This document shows positions 1 through 6,545 of a stretch of DNA of 20,735 nt, in pieces. The DNA lies in NCBI GenBank assembly GCA_964476045.1, contig CAYYYJ010000020.1:1-20735 (forward strand). The letters are read 5' to 3'. The notes below the pieces were generated by a model. That model worked only from the letters and a program-made list of their open reading frames with translations. It had not been told where the DNA came from and made no database searches. This DNA comes from CAYYYJ01 sp964476045 (GTDB taxonomy: Archaea > Aenigmatarchaeota > Aenigmatarchaeia > QMZP01 > JACQNV01). Each line of letters starts with the position of its first letter. Position 1 is the first letter of the stretch. A program made the translations under genes and the position numbers.

Positions 1-81
1 AGGTTCCTGTTAAAAACAAGGGCTGGTTCGCCTGTTACGAAAGTTAGTGGCATGAGAATTAGTTGGACTTGGAAATTATAA
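1..81 (+). other. Possible 3' end of a truncated upstream gene
   Basis: Two plus-strand frames are open from the window edge. The frame at base 1 runs 26 codons to TAA at 79-81. The frame at base 3 runs 14 codons to TAG at 45-47. Either could be the tail of a gene lying mostly outside the window, and neither tail is recognisable. Bases 82-122 hold nothing else I can identify. Confidence 0.2.
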
Positions 82-122
82 ATTGATTTCTGTTTTGAAT
101 CTCGTGTTTACAATAAAATTTT

Positions 123-848
123 CTATCTTGCTGGGGCTGCATTTGTGCTGTTGAATAACTGATAAAATAAGTCAACAGCAGATTTATGAGGATATTCCTG
201 GCTTATCATTGATACAGATTTATCTCCAAAACCTATTATTAGAGCTTCTATAGCACTTTGCTTTTCGCCTAAAAGCTGTGAGGACGCTACTGCTGAAAAA
301 ACAGAATCGTGTTGATCCATAGTTAATTTAGTAAGACTTGGAGGATCAGAATTTAATTTATCAACCGAAAACCTATAGACTCTTTCCAAAACTTTTCTTT
401 GTTCTGGGTCTGAGACACTATCATCAAGGTATTGCGTACCCAATGTCAGGCTTATATCACGATAAGAACCTGCTTCAAGATAAATACGAAGAGCATCGCA
501 TCCGCTAGCAATGCTGGACTCTATTGTTCCGCTTGTGTCCGAATCGGCACACGATAGATTGAATATCATATCGGCTGCATAAGGATCTCCAGGATGACCA
601 GAAATTAAGCGGGCCATATAAGGAGCAATCTCGTCTTTCTTTTTTCCGCGCTTATACTGATATCTTAGTTCGTCCAACAAACCCGATCTTCGCACTGAAT
701 CTTTTTCATTTTTTATTTTATCAACAAGGTATCTCGACATGTAGACTGGATATCTGTCTATACCTAATGAAACTAAACCGGCTCCACAATATAAAGCTAG
801 GGCTGCCGCGACGACAGCTGAACCCCGTTTGAATTTTCTGCTGACCAT
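123..848 (-). CDS. Membrane-anchored or secreted protein of unknown function
   Basis: This 241-residue protein was not recognised. It begins with a basic stretch (RKFKRGS) and a hydrophobic segment at about residues 10-28, which fits a signal anchor or an uncleaved signal peptide. The rest is soluble and mostly helical in character, with Cys at about residues 100 and 118, so it is probably exposed outside the membrane. The ATG at 846-848 is preceded on its own strand by AGGAG at a normal ribosome-binding distance, which supports this start. The gene stands alone, with the next minus-strand gene about 250 bases upstream. Coding is supported by length and composition only. Confidence 0.7.
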   Translation of the reverse strand: MVSRKFKRGSAVVAAALALYCGAGLVSLGIDRYPVYMSRYLVDKIKNEKDSVRRSGLLDELRYQYKRGKKKDEIAPYMARLISGHPGDPYAADMIFNLSCADSDTSGTIESSIASGCDALRIYLEAGSYRDISLTLGTQYLDDSVSDPEQRKVLERVYRFSVDKLNSDPPSLTKLTMDQHDSVFSAVASSQLLGEKQSAIEALIIGFGDKSVSMISQEYPHKSAVDLFYQLFNSTNAAPAR

Positions 849-1097
849 TTTCTACTCCTGTAATTTTTACATATTTTCTTTTGGTTATACCTTCGTGTCT
901 CCCCGTGCATAGTACACGAGACATCTCGTCATCTCTCGTTTTGCTCGAGATGCCGATTTCTTTTACAAAAGAAAAGGGTATATCTGCAGCCTAAAACACT
1001 TTCGTGGTTCGGGAATCTGCTGTGGCGTTCACTTTCCTTCAATATAATCTTTTATTCCATCAGAAGTAGACCTTTTTTATATTTATTGTGCCCCATA
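849..1097. other. Intergenic region rich in short palindromes
   Basis: No convincing gene is seen. The span contains several short inverted repeats: TGTCTC (896-901) with GAGACA (918-923), CATCTC with GAGATG around 930-952, and a perfect 8-bp stem at 957-974. A plus-strand frame after 982 is open for about 21 codons but begins with ATC, so it is not called as a gene. Confidence 0.5.
957..984 (+). repeat. Short hairpin followed by AGGGTATATC, resembling the eL34 leader
   Basis: TTTCTTTT (957-964) and AAAAGAAA (967-974) form a perfect 8-bp stem with a two-base loop, followed by AGGGTATATC. The eL34 start region (15164-15186) has a short stem, AAAGAAAAGG and then TATATG, so the two sites share about 15 bases. 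Here the ATG is replaced by ATC and no gene follows. A decayed copy of the leader is an inference. Confidence 0.4.
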
Positions 1098-1349
1098 TCA
1101 TTCCCCGTTCTTTTTCCTTCTGATGACTTCAAGGTTTTTCTCAAGCTGTTTGCCTGCGAAATCGATTTCCAGCTCTATTAAAATTAGGTCAATTATGTAA
1201 GGGTCATACTTCCCATTGCCGAGATCCAGCTTCTCTTTTTCAACATCTTCCTTTAATGTTGCTGTTATGTATTTTTTGACTGCAGGGACATCTAGGCCAA
1301 CTGCGTCTGAAATCTCTTCAACTGTGACACCTTGTAATTCTTCTGGCAT
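1098..1349 (-). CDS. Small protein with a possible helix-turn-helix
   Basis: This 83-residue protein was not recognised. Residues 8-32 (GVTVEEISDAVGLDVPAVKKY) read like a helix-turn-helix: a helix, a GLD turn and a recognition-like helix. The C-terminal half is charged and helical and ends in a basic RRKKNGE tail. This suggests a small DNA-binding regulator, but I cannot name a family. The ATG at 1347-1349 is preceded by GAGGAG at proper spacing on the minus strand. The upstream A/T-rich tract (1365-1440) contains TATA-like sequence and lies back to back with the promoter of the plus-strand toxin-antitoxin pair. Confidence 0.65.
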   Translation of the reverse strand: MPEELQGVTVEEISDAVGLDVPAVKKYITATLKEDVEKEKLDLGNGKYDPYIIDLILIELEIDFAGKQLEKNLEVIRRKKNGE

Positions 1350-1444
1350 ATTTCTCCTCGATAACTACATTATTATATAGGCTTTATAAATATTATATTG
1401 TTACCATAAAGTAACTATTTACAATTAGATATTATGTATTGGGA

Positions 1445-1480
1445 CTATATAAAGATTACTCGAGGACCGAAGTGGGTCCT
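1445..1480 (+). promoter_or_regulatory. TATA box and palindromic operator of the vapBC-like operon
   Basis: CTATATAAAG (1445-1454) is a good archaeal TATA box. About ten bases downstream AGGACC (1463-1468) and GGTCCT (1475-1480) form a 6-bp inverted repeat near the expected transcription start. AbrB-type antitoxins usually repress their own operon, so this is a plausible operator. The placement is seen in the sequence; the binding is inferred. Confidence 0.5.
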
Positions 1481-1525
1481 AATAGTAGTAGGAAACAATT
1501 TAAGCAAGTAGGATAAATTAGTATT

Positions 1526-1765
1526 ATGTCGGAAATTACTACTATAGGGCTGAGGGAGAAAAATCAGATAACTATCCCCTCTAAGATGGTCAGGGAAATG
1601 GGAGTTAAAGCAGGCGAGGAGCTTTTGATTTTTGAGTCAGGGGGCAGATTGACTATAGTCCCTAAATCCAAAGATATTATGGCTAAGGCTGGTTTTTTAG
1701 GAAAAGATGACACAAAAGATTTTAAAGAGCTTTTATTCAGGTATAGAAGGGGCATCGACGATTAA
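1526..1765 (+). CDS. vapB: AbrB/SpoVT-type antitoxin (VapB-like)
   Basis: This 79-residue protein has a swapped-hairpin AbrB domain at residues 5-48: LREKNQITIPSKMVREMGV, then AGEELLIFESGGRLTIVPK. The domain binds DNA as a dimer. The C-terminal tail (about residues 50-79) would wrap and inhibit the toxin. The gene is followed after two bases by the PIN-domain gene, the standard antitoxin-toxin arrangement, so the two are co-transcribed and probably self-repressed from the operator at 1463-1480. The ATG at 1526 gives the full domain. Family assignment is firm; pairing rests on the context. Confidence 0.88.
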   Translation: MSEITTIGLREKNQITIPSKMVREMGVKAGEELLIFESGGRLTIVPKSKDIMAKAGFLGKDDTKDFKELLFRYRRGIDD

Positions 1766-1767
1766 TT

Positions 1768-2232
1768 ATGAAAGTATATCTTGACACAAACGCTTTTTTC
1801 TTCTTTTTCTTTGAAAACTCTGAATACTCAAAAAGCATCAGGAAAATATTCGATAAGATAAAATCAGGGGAATACAAGGCTATCACCAGTTGTTTTACTC
1901 TCGAAGAACTGGCGTATGTTACACTACTAAGGCTTATCGAAAGAAAATATAACAGACACCCAAAGGACGCTCTTAGAGAGAACATGAATGCGATAGCTGA
2001 ACTTTTGCCTGAAATTGAAGAGATGTTTATAGAAATCTACTCAGAAGAAAATATCGAGATACTCCCAGCCGACAAGCAAGATACATGGTTCATGTTAGAA
2101 GTTATGTCAGAAAAGCATCTGCCTCCGAGGGGCTCAATACACCTTAAAACAATGCAGGATCATGGCATAACACACATAGTTTCTACAGATTCGGATTTTG
2201 ATAGGATAGGGGGAATAACGAGGATTTTCTAG
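1768..2232 (+). CDS. vapC: PIN-domain ribonuclease toxin (VapC-like), one catalytic Asp apparently missing
   Basis: PIN proteins cut RNA with Mg2+ held by three or four acidic residues. Seen here: D6 in YLDTN, E46/E47 in the TLEELA helix, and D141/D143/D145 in the STDSDFDRI motif. In related archaeal PIN proteins the segment before the conserved His reads like PPRDAIH. Here it is PPRGSIH (residues 119-125), so the third metal-binding Asp is Gly122. The protein also has six Phe in a row at residues 10-15, just after the DTN motif. Length (154) is normal for the family. The start lies two bases after the antitoxin stop. The fold is clear, but activity is doubtful. Confidence 0.85.
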   Translation: MKVYLDTNAFFFFFFENSEYSKSIRKIFDKIKSGEYKAITSCFTLEELAYVTLLRLIERKYNRHPKDALRENMNAIAELLPEIEEMFIEIYSEENIEILPADKQDTWFMLEVMSEKHLPPRGSIHLKTMQDHGITHIVSTDSDFDRIGGITRIF

Positions 2233-2236
2233 TAAA

Positions 2237-2290
2237 TAATATATATAAGGAAAAGATAGGATCCAATGGGAGTAGCCTATTTATTTTTCC
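2237..2290 (+). promoter_or_regulatory. TATA box and hairpin in front of bud32
   Basis: AATATATATAAG (2237-2248) is a TATA-like box just after the toxin gene. It is followed by a two-part inverted repeat: GGAAAA (2249-2254) with TTTTCC (2285-2290), and ATAGG (2256-2260) with CCTAT (2276-2280). The right arm is T-rich, so it could end the toxin-antitoxin transcript, or it could lie in the bud32 leader. Confidence 0.4.
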
Positions 2291-2305
2291 TATACAATTA
2301 GATTT

Positions 2306-2914
2306 ATGAAAATTTTAGCCCAGGGCGCTGAAGCTGTGGTTTCTTTTGACGGTGAAGCTGTAATAAAGGAACGTGTAAAAAAATCCTACAGGATTCCACA
2401 GCTAGACGACAAGATAAGGAAAGAAAGGACTTCCATCGAAGCGAGCCTGCTTGATAGAGCCAGGAGAGCTGGGATCCCTGTGCCGATGGTTCTTGGTGCG
2501 GATGGGTCGAAACTGGAACTGGAATTCATTGATGGGAAAAAACTGAAGGATGTTTTGAATGGATTAGGGAAAAAAGAAATTGAAAATTACTGTGATAAAA
2601 TTGGCGAGATTATAGGGAAGCTTCACTCTAATGGTATTGTGCATGGCGACCTCACAACATCGAATATTTTATTGAAAGGGGATTCACTTTACTTTATAGA
2701 TTTCGGGTTAGGGAGGTTTTCCACGAAGATAGAGGATGAGGCAACTGACCTTTATCTGCTTTACGAGGCATTGAACTCGACGCACTCGCAGGTTCTGGAA
2801 ATTTGCTGGAAGAATATACTGGAATCCTACAAAAAATCTTTTTCAAAAAGCCCAGAAGTCCTCAAGAGGCTGGATCAGATAGCGAAAAGGCGAAGGTACA
2901 AAACTGACAGCTAA
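2306..2914 (+). CDS. bud32: Bud32/PRPK-type kinase of the KEOPS complex
   Basis: This 202-residue atypical small kinase/ATPase supports Kae1 in making N6-threonylcarbamoyladenosine (t6A) at position 37 of ANN-decoding tRNAs. Diagnostic features are the start MKILAQGAEA, the ATP-contacting lysine at VIKER (K21), the HGDLTTSN catalytic loop (H113, D115, N120), the DFGLG metal motif (D132) and EDEATDLY. The basic C-terminal tail (KRRRYKTDS) matches the positively charged tail of Bud32 proteins. Length is typical of stand-alone Bud32. In many archaea Bud32 is fused to Kae1; here it is separate and Kae1 is not in the window. The t6A enzyme Sua5 lies just downstream on the other strand. Confidence 0.93.
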   Translation: MKILAQGAEAVVSFDGEAVIKERVKKSYRIPQLDDKIRKERTSIEASLLDRARRAGIPVPMVLGADGSKLELEFIDGKKLKDVLNGLGKKEIENYCDKIGEIIGKLHSNGIVHGDLTTSNILLKGDSLYFIDFGLGRFSTKIEDEATDLYLLYEALNSTHSQVLEICWKNILESYKKSFSKSPEVLKRLDQIAKRRRYKTDS

Positions 2915-2918
2915 AATG

Positions 2919-3110
2919 GGTTATAAACTGTGTTAGATGACCTCGAATACTTGGAGAGGCAATCATCATATTGTGTTTTCTATCAAGAAAATATCATCTA
3001 ATCGCTGTTAGCAGACCGAGCCGAAGACTGAGGCCAGGAAGAACGTGAAGAGACTTCGAGGGCAAGAAATGGAATGTATTCAGCAAGTCACGCATCAAAT
3101 TTAAGTAACT
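2919..3110 (+). ncRNA. Candidate non-coding RNA or decayed gene between bud32 and sua5
   Basis: GGTTATAAAC (2919-2928) is a good TATA box placed directly after the bud32 stop, with no protein gene behind it. The following 160 bases are less A/T-rich than other gaps here and contain inverted repeats: TTAGATGA (2933-2940) with TCATCTAA (2994-3001), CCTC with GAGG (2941-2959), and CGAAG with CTTCG around 3023-3059. All frames are broken by stops after about 30 codons. It does not match RNase P, SRP or tRNA as far as I can judge. Alternatives are a decayed gene or a leader antisense to sua5. Confidence 0.3.
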
Positions 3111-3122
3111 TATTAGAAAATT

Positions 3123-3638
3123 TTATCTTTCTATTTCCTTGCCCTCAACAATTAAAGTTGAAGGCTTTCCATTTAATTTGCCTTCATTTACAACATAATC
3201 AGCTTTATTTAAAATTTCTTTTGGAATTTCGTCTATGCTTGAAGAAGGCTTTTCTCCTGAGAAATTTACAGAGGTTGTTATGAAAGGAACATTAACTTTC
3301 TGGATTTTTTTTGTAAAATGATGGTTGGGTATTCTTATTCCTAAGGTTTTTTTATCTGAAACCCAGCTTAGGAAAGAAGGATTTTTCTTTTTTAATATTA
3401 TAGTGTATGCTCCAGGAAGATATTTTTTCAAATCAAAATTTACTATGCATTTTTCTGTTATCCATTCAAAACTCGGAGCAATAACAGAAAAAGGTTTTTT
3501 ATCTCTTCTTTTTATTTGTCTTATCTTATTAACAGCTTTTTTGTTTAAAGCATTGCATCCTATTCCGTATATTGTATCAGTTGGGTAAATGAAAATCTTT
3601 CCTTTCAGGATTCCTTGTTTCAGGATTTTAACGTCCAT
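3123..3638 (-). CDS. sua5: Sua5/YrdC-type threonylcarbamoyl-AMP synthase
   Basis: The enzyme makes threonylcarbamoyl-AMP from threonine, bicarbonate and ATP, the activated intermediate KEOPS transfers to tRNA A37. The YrdC fold is shown by YPTDTIYGIG (residues 18-27), IKRRDKKPFSVI (42-53), PGAYTIILKK (75-84), LGIRIPNH (99-106), TTSVNFSGE (121-129) and GKPSTLIV (157-164). At 171 residues it is the short YrdC-only form without the C-terminal Sua5 domain. The ATG at 3636-3638 is about 25 bases from a minus-strand TATA box (TTTTATAAT, 3659-3667), so the mRNA is probably leaderless. It converges on bud32, which acts in the same pathway. Confidence 0.92.
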   Translation of the reverse strand: MDVKILKQGILKGKIFIYPTDTIYGIGCNALNKKAVNKIRQIKRRDKKPFSVIAPSFEWITEKCIVNFDLKKYLPGAYTIILKKKNPSFLSWVSDKKTLGIRIPNHHFTKKIQKVNVPFITTSVNFSGEKPSSSIDEIPKEILNKADYVVNEGKLNGKPSTLIVEGKEIER

Positions 3639-3656
3639 AATATAATTAAATTAAGG

Positions 3657-3780
3657 CATTATAAAACTTTTATTTCAAGAGGCGAGCCCCGAATTTCTGG
3701 TAACATCGCGATTTAACAGAAGTCGGCGAAACCGGTTTGGGTGGAGAAACCTCCAAGGTTTCGGAACAGTTAAATTCCTG
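3657..3780 (+). ncRNA. Structured intergenic segment, candidate RNA
   Basis: A plus-strand TATA-like box (CATTATAAAAC, 3658-3668) precedes a three-tier nested inverted repeat: ATTTAAC (3711-3717) with GTTAAAT (3769-3775), CGAAACC (3727-3733) with GGTTTCG (3757-3763), and TGGAG (3742-3746) with CTCCA (3751-3755) closed by an AAAC loop. The segment is visibly richer in G+C than its flanks. I cannot assign it to an RNA family. One frame through the region is open to 3840, so a protein remnant is the alternative. Confidence 0.3.
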
Positions 3781-3836
3781 TTATTTGTTCTGCCAAATCG
3801 GAGCGTGAAGATACTGATGCTGTTGAGAGAGTTGCG

Positions 3837-3914
3837 ATGAAGAAGTCACTTAAATTGTGTGAAGAAGAATTTTACAGCCGAGGACCCACATATCAGGTAG
3901 ATAGATTATTATAG
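3837..3914 (+). other. Short open frame, possible gene remnant
   Basis: From ATG at 3837 to TAG at 3912-3914 the frame reads MKKSLKLCEEEFYSRGPTYQ and five more residues, and it is open further upstream to a TGA near 3810. The composition looks protein-like, but the length is too small to judge and no family is recognised. It could be the tail of a decayed gene occupying 3680-3914. Confidence 0.2.
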
Positions 3915-3935
3915 TTGGTTATATTATACAATATT

Positions 3936-6302
3936 ATGAAAAACGCGGTCATACCAAGAGTTTTAATTTTATTGCTAGCTATTGTTTTGGTTGGAGGATG
4001 TGCCCAACAGAAAGTAGACCAGACAAACCCAATCGCAACTAATGACCAAAATTTTTCTAGTGAAAACGTTTCTAAAGATAATTCTGCTTTTCAGACAAGC
4101 CCAATCCCAACCAATGACCAAAATTTTTCTAGTGAAAACGTTTCTAAAGATAATTCTGCTTTTGATAATCCAGCAAGTGAAGATGGATCTGGTTGGATAC
4201 AAACTTCTGGACCGCTTGGCGGAACAGTTATCAGAATGATCCCTCACAAAGGAACACTCTGGGCATCTTTATACTCTGGAGGAATTTATGAGCTTCAGAC
4301 AGACAGCTCCTGGAAACAAATTGCTGTAGGCCGTGGTATTCCAGAAGTGCGTGCTTTTGATATTGTGCCTGATCCAAGTAGTGCAAACGCTGTATATGTT
4401 CCAGAAATGATTACTTGTTTAGCAAAAACAGTCAATGGTGGGGCAAGTTGGCAGGGTTTATGCGATAAAATAAACAGAGATACCGGGTCTCCCAATTTTA
4501 ACTCCCACACGCTTGCACTTGATCCGACAGATCCAAAGATTATATACCTTCCAGGCCATACCCACGATCAAACCAGCATGCTCCTGGTTTCCGAAGATGG
4601 AGGGGAAAACTGGAAAAAACAGTTTACTTTTGATAAGCATTATGACTTTAATCATCTTTATTTCTTTGGCTCTAAAATGTACCTGGCAACACTCGACGCC
4701 GGCGTTTTAGTGTCATCAGATAAAGGAAAAAGTTGGGCTTCGTTCAATAAAGGCCTCACCGGCCTCAAAACTGCCCGGTTTGTGGGCTTTAAAAATAATC
4801 TGTATATGCTTGGCGCTCAACTGCGATTCAATACGCGCCTGGGCGGCGATTTATACCGTCTAACTCCGGATGAATCAAGATGGGAGAAAGTACCCGGGCT
4901 TACACAGGTTACTGGTCTTGGTACAGACGGCACGGCATTATTTGTGGGGACATTGAATCCTGACCCCAAACTTTCAACTTCAACAGATGGCATTACGTTT
5001 AAAGAAGAACCATCACAAGGCCTTCCGCCTGATTGGATCGGTGAAATTGTAAAATTAAATTCAAAAATATACGTGGGCGCAGGCGGCAATGGCGTTTTTG
5101 TCTCTTCTGATAATGGCAATACTTTTGAGGAATTTAACAAAGGGTTAGTTTCCATCGCCACGCGGGAAGTATATGTTAATCCAAAAAATGAAAATGAAAT
5201 ATATGTGGGAACATGGGACCAGCTCGGTTTTTACTGGTCGAAAAATGGGGGGAAAGGATACAAACGCGTAGCGACTGATTTTAGCGTTATAACTCTGCAA
5301 CCAGATCCTCATGATTTTTCGCGAGTGTATCTAGGTAGTGAACAGTTTGTAGTAGGTACTGTTTCAAAAGAAAAAAGCTCTTTCTCGGTAAAAACAAAAC
5401 CTGGAAGTAAAGATGCAATCATAAAATCAATTGCCATAGACCCAATTGATTCTAACCATATACTTGTTGGTATTGCTATGGAAACAGCAGAAACACCTCC
5501 CGGCGAGGGGCTCTGGGAATCGCATGATGGTGGAAAAAGCTGGACCAGAGCGCAAGGCATTGGAGATTTTGCAGTATATTCGATTGTATTTAATCCAAAT
5601 GATCCTAAGATTGTTTATGCATCTGCTTTAAGCGGAGGAGTGTTCAAGAGCGTTGACGGGGGAAGTCGCTTTACACCTCTTGGAACTGATAAGCTTAAGT
5701 ATACTTACCGGTTGGCAATGTCTCCTTCTGATCCAAATATACTCGTTGCATCTTCCAATACATTTTTTGGGCAACTTTCATCAGAAGAACAAATATCCGG
5801 GAAATATGGCGGAATTTTTCAAAGTAAAGATGGGGGAACAACGTGGAAAGAACTTACGGCCGGAATCAGAAAATATGAAGGCGGGGAAAGAGAAGGGGAT
5901 TTTCTTCCCTGGCTCTACAATTTTGGCCATTTGCCTAATTATGAAAATATTCTCATTGATCCCAAAAATCCCGATCACCTCGTTGTTGGCCATCATGGTG
6001 AAAATGTAGTGGAGACAACTGACGGCGGAGCTACCTGGAAGAAATCGGGAGCAAGCGAGATGGTGCCCGATGGCATCCACAATTATGCGTACTGTTTAGG
6101 TTCCTCTGCAGATTTCAAAAAATTCTATGCCTGCACTTGCGGCCGAGGATTGTTTAGGGGTGGAATGAATGAAAAGGGCCATATATCCTCGAGCTTAACT
6201 GGCTACGCAGTGTATACAGGGCTTGACAACCGCCCACAACCTAGCAATGCCAAGGAAGCTAGAGAATTTATTCTATCTGGAGAATACAACCATGAACATT
6301 GA
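3936..6302 (+). CDS. Secreted lipoprotein with Asp-box (BNR) beta-propeller repeats
   Basis: The start is set at ATG 3936 rather than an in-frame TTG at 3915, because it gives a clean lipoprotein signal: a basic N-terminus, a hydrophobic core and the lipobox LVGGC with Cys22. The 788-residue protein has a Ser/Asn/Asp-rich linker (about residues 29-85) and then at least eight Asp-box motifs (S-x-D-x-G-x-x-W/F), such as SEDGGENW, SSDKGKSW, SSDNGNTF, SHDGGKSW, SKDGGTTW and TTDGGATW. These mark beta-propeller blades of the sialidase/GH74/sortilin-like type. Such propellers bind glycans or proteins; no catalytic residues can be assigned. The gene is much larger than its neighbours and sits alone next to core operons, which suggests acquisition. 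Confidence 0.85.
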   Translation: MKNAVIPRVLILLLAIVLVGGCAQQKVDQTNPIATNDQNFSSENVSKDNSAFQTSPIPTNDQNFSSENVSKDNSAFDNPASEDGSGWIQTSGPLGGTVIRMIPHKGTLWASLYSGGIYELQTDSSWKQIAVGRGIPEVRAFDIVPDPSSANAVYVPEMITCLAKTVNGGASWQGLCDKINRDTGSPNFNSHTLALDPTDPKIIYLPGHTHDQTSMLLVSEDGGENWKKQFTFDKHYDFNHLYFFGSKMYLATLDAGVLVSSDKGKSWASFNKGLTGLKTARFVGFKNNLYMLGAQLRFNTRLGGDLYRLTPDESRWEKVPGLTQVTGLGTDGTALFVGTLNPDPKLSTSTDGITFKEEPSQGLPPDWIGEIVKLNSKIYVGAGGNGVFVSSDNGNTFEEFNKGLVSIATREVYVNPKNENEIYVGTWDQLGFYWSKNGGKGYKRVATDFSVITLQPDPHDFSRVYLGSEQFVVGTVSKEKSSFSVKTKPGSKDAIIKSIAIDPIDSNHILVGIAMETAETPPGEGLWESHDGGKSWTRAQGIGDFAVYSIVFNPNDPKIVYASALSGGVFKSVDGGSRFTPLGTDKLKYTYRLAMSPSDPNILVASSNTFFGQLSSEEQISGKYGGIFQSKDGGTTWKELTAGIRKYEGGEREGDFLPWLYNFGHLPNYENILIDPKNPDHLVVGHHGENVVETTDGGATWKKSGASEMVPDGIHNYAYCLGSSADFKKFYACTCGRGLFRGGMNEKGHISSSLTGYAVYTGLDNRPQPSNAKEAREFILSGEYNHEH
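4020..4163 (+). repeat. 72-bp tandem duplication in the lipoprotein linker
   Basis: Units 4020-4091 and 4092-4163 are both 72 bases and differ at only three positions that I can see. They encode two copies of a 24-residue block containing TNDQNFSSENVSKDNSAF. The near identity indicates a recent in-frame duplication that lengthens the tether between lipid anchor and propeller. Confidence 0.93.
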
Positions 6303-6542
6303 ATAATTCGCTCATCGGCGAAAATTATAACTCAGGGTTACAGATAATGGTGAAAATTCAATTTCACTTAATCGTTGTTACTGCTTTAGTCTTCGGGCTT
6401 TCATTTTTAGATAACATCACAATTGCCTGTAACAAGCTAACAGGGTCCAGAAAGCTTATATTTATATACATATTACTAATACAGAGAATCAGACATCTGA
6501 TTAGAAAAGGTTTTTGATTAACCTTTTTCTTAAAAAGGTTAT
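6303..6542 (+). promoter_or_regulatory. Promoter and structured leader of the uS5 operon
   Basis: AAAGCTTATATTTATATA (6451-6468) is a strong TATA region and places the transcription start near 6481-6490. The leader then holds AATCAGA (6487-6493) with TCTGATT (6496-6502); AAAAGGTT (6505-6512) with AACCTTTT (6520-6527); and AACCTTTTT (6520-6528) with AAAAAGGTT (6532-6540). The last two pairings share an arm and exclude each other. The final stem ends three bases before the ATG and contains the AAGGTTAT sequence that could act as ribosome-binding site. A stop-free stretch at 6347-6517 overlaps the TATA box and is not called as a gene. Confidence 0.6.
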
Positions 6543-6545
6543 ATG
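6509..6545 (+). repeat. uS5 copy of a 37-nt leader element
   Basis: This segment, ending in the uS5 ATG, matches the segment ending in the uL15 ATG (7830-7866) at 33 of 37 positions. Shared parts are GTTTTTGATTAA, CTTTTTC, TAAAAAG and TTATATG. It contains a 9-bp perfect stem with a CTT loop. Confidence 0.8.

Noticed and set aside
3915..3935. Upstream TTG start for the propeller lipoprotein
   Set aside because: It would add seven residues before a perfect lipoprotein signal that begins at ATG 3936.
6299..6517. 72-residue frame between the propeller gene and uS5
   Set aside because: It begins with TTG, runs across the uS5 TATA box and leader hairpins, and has no recognisable domain. The internal ATG at 6347 version is no better.
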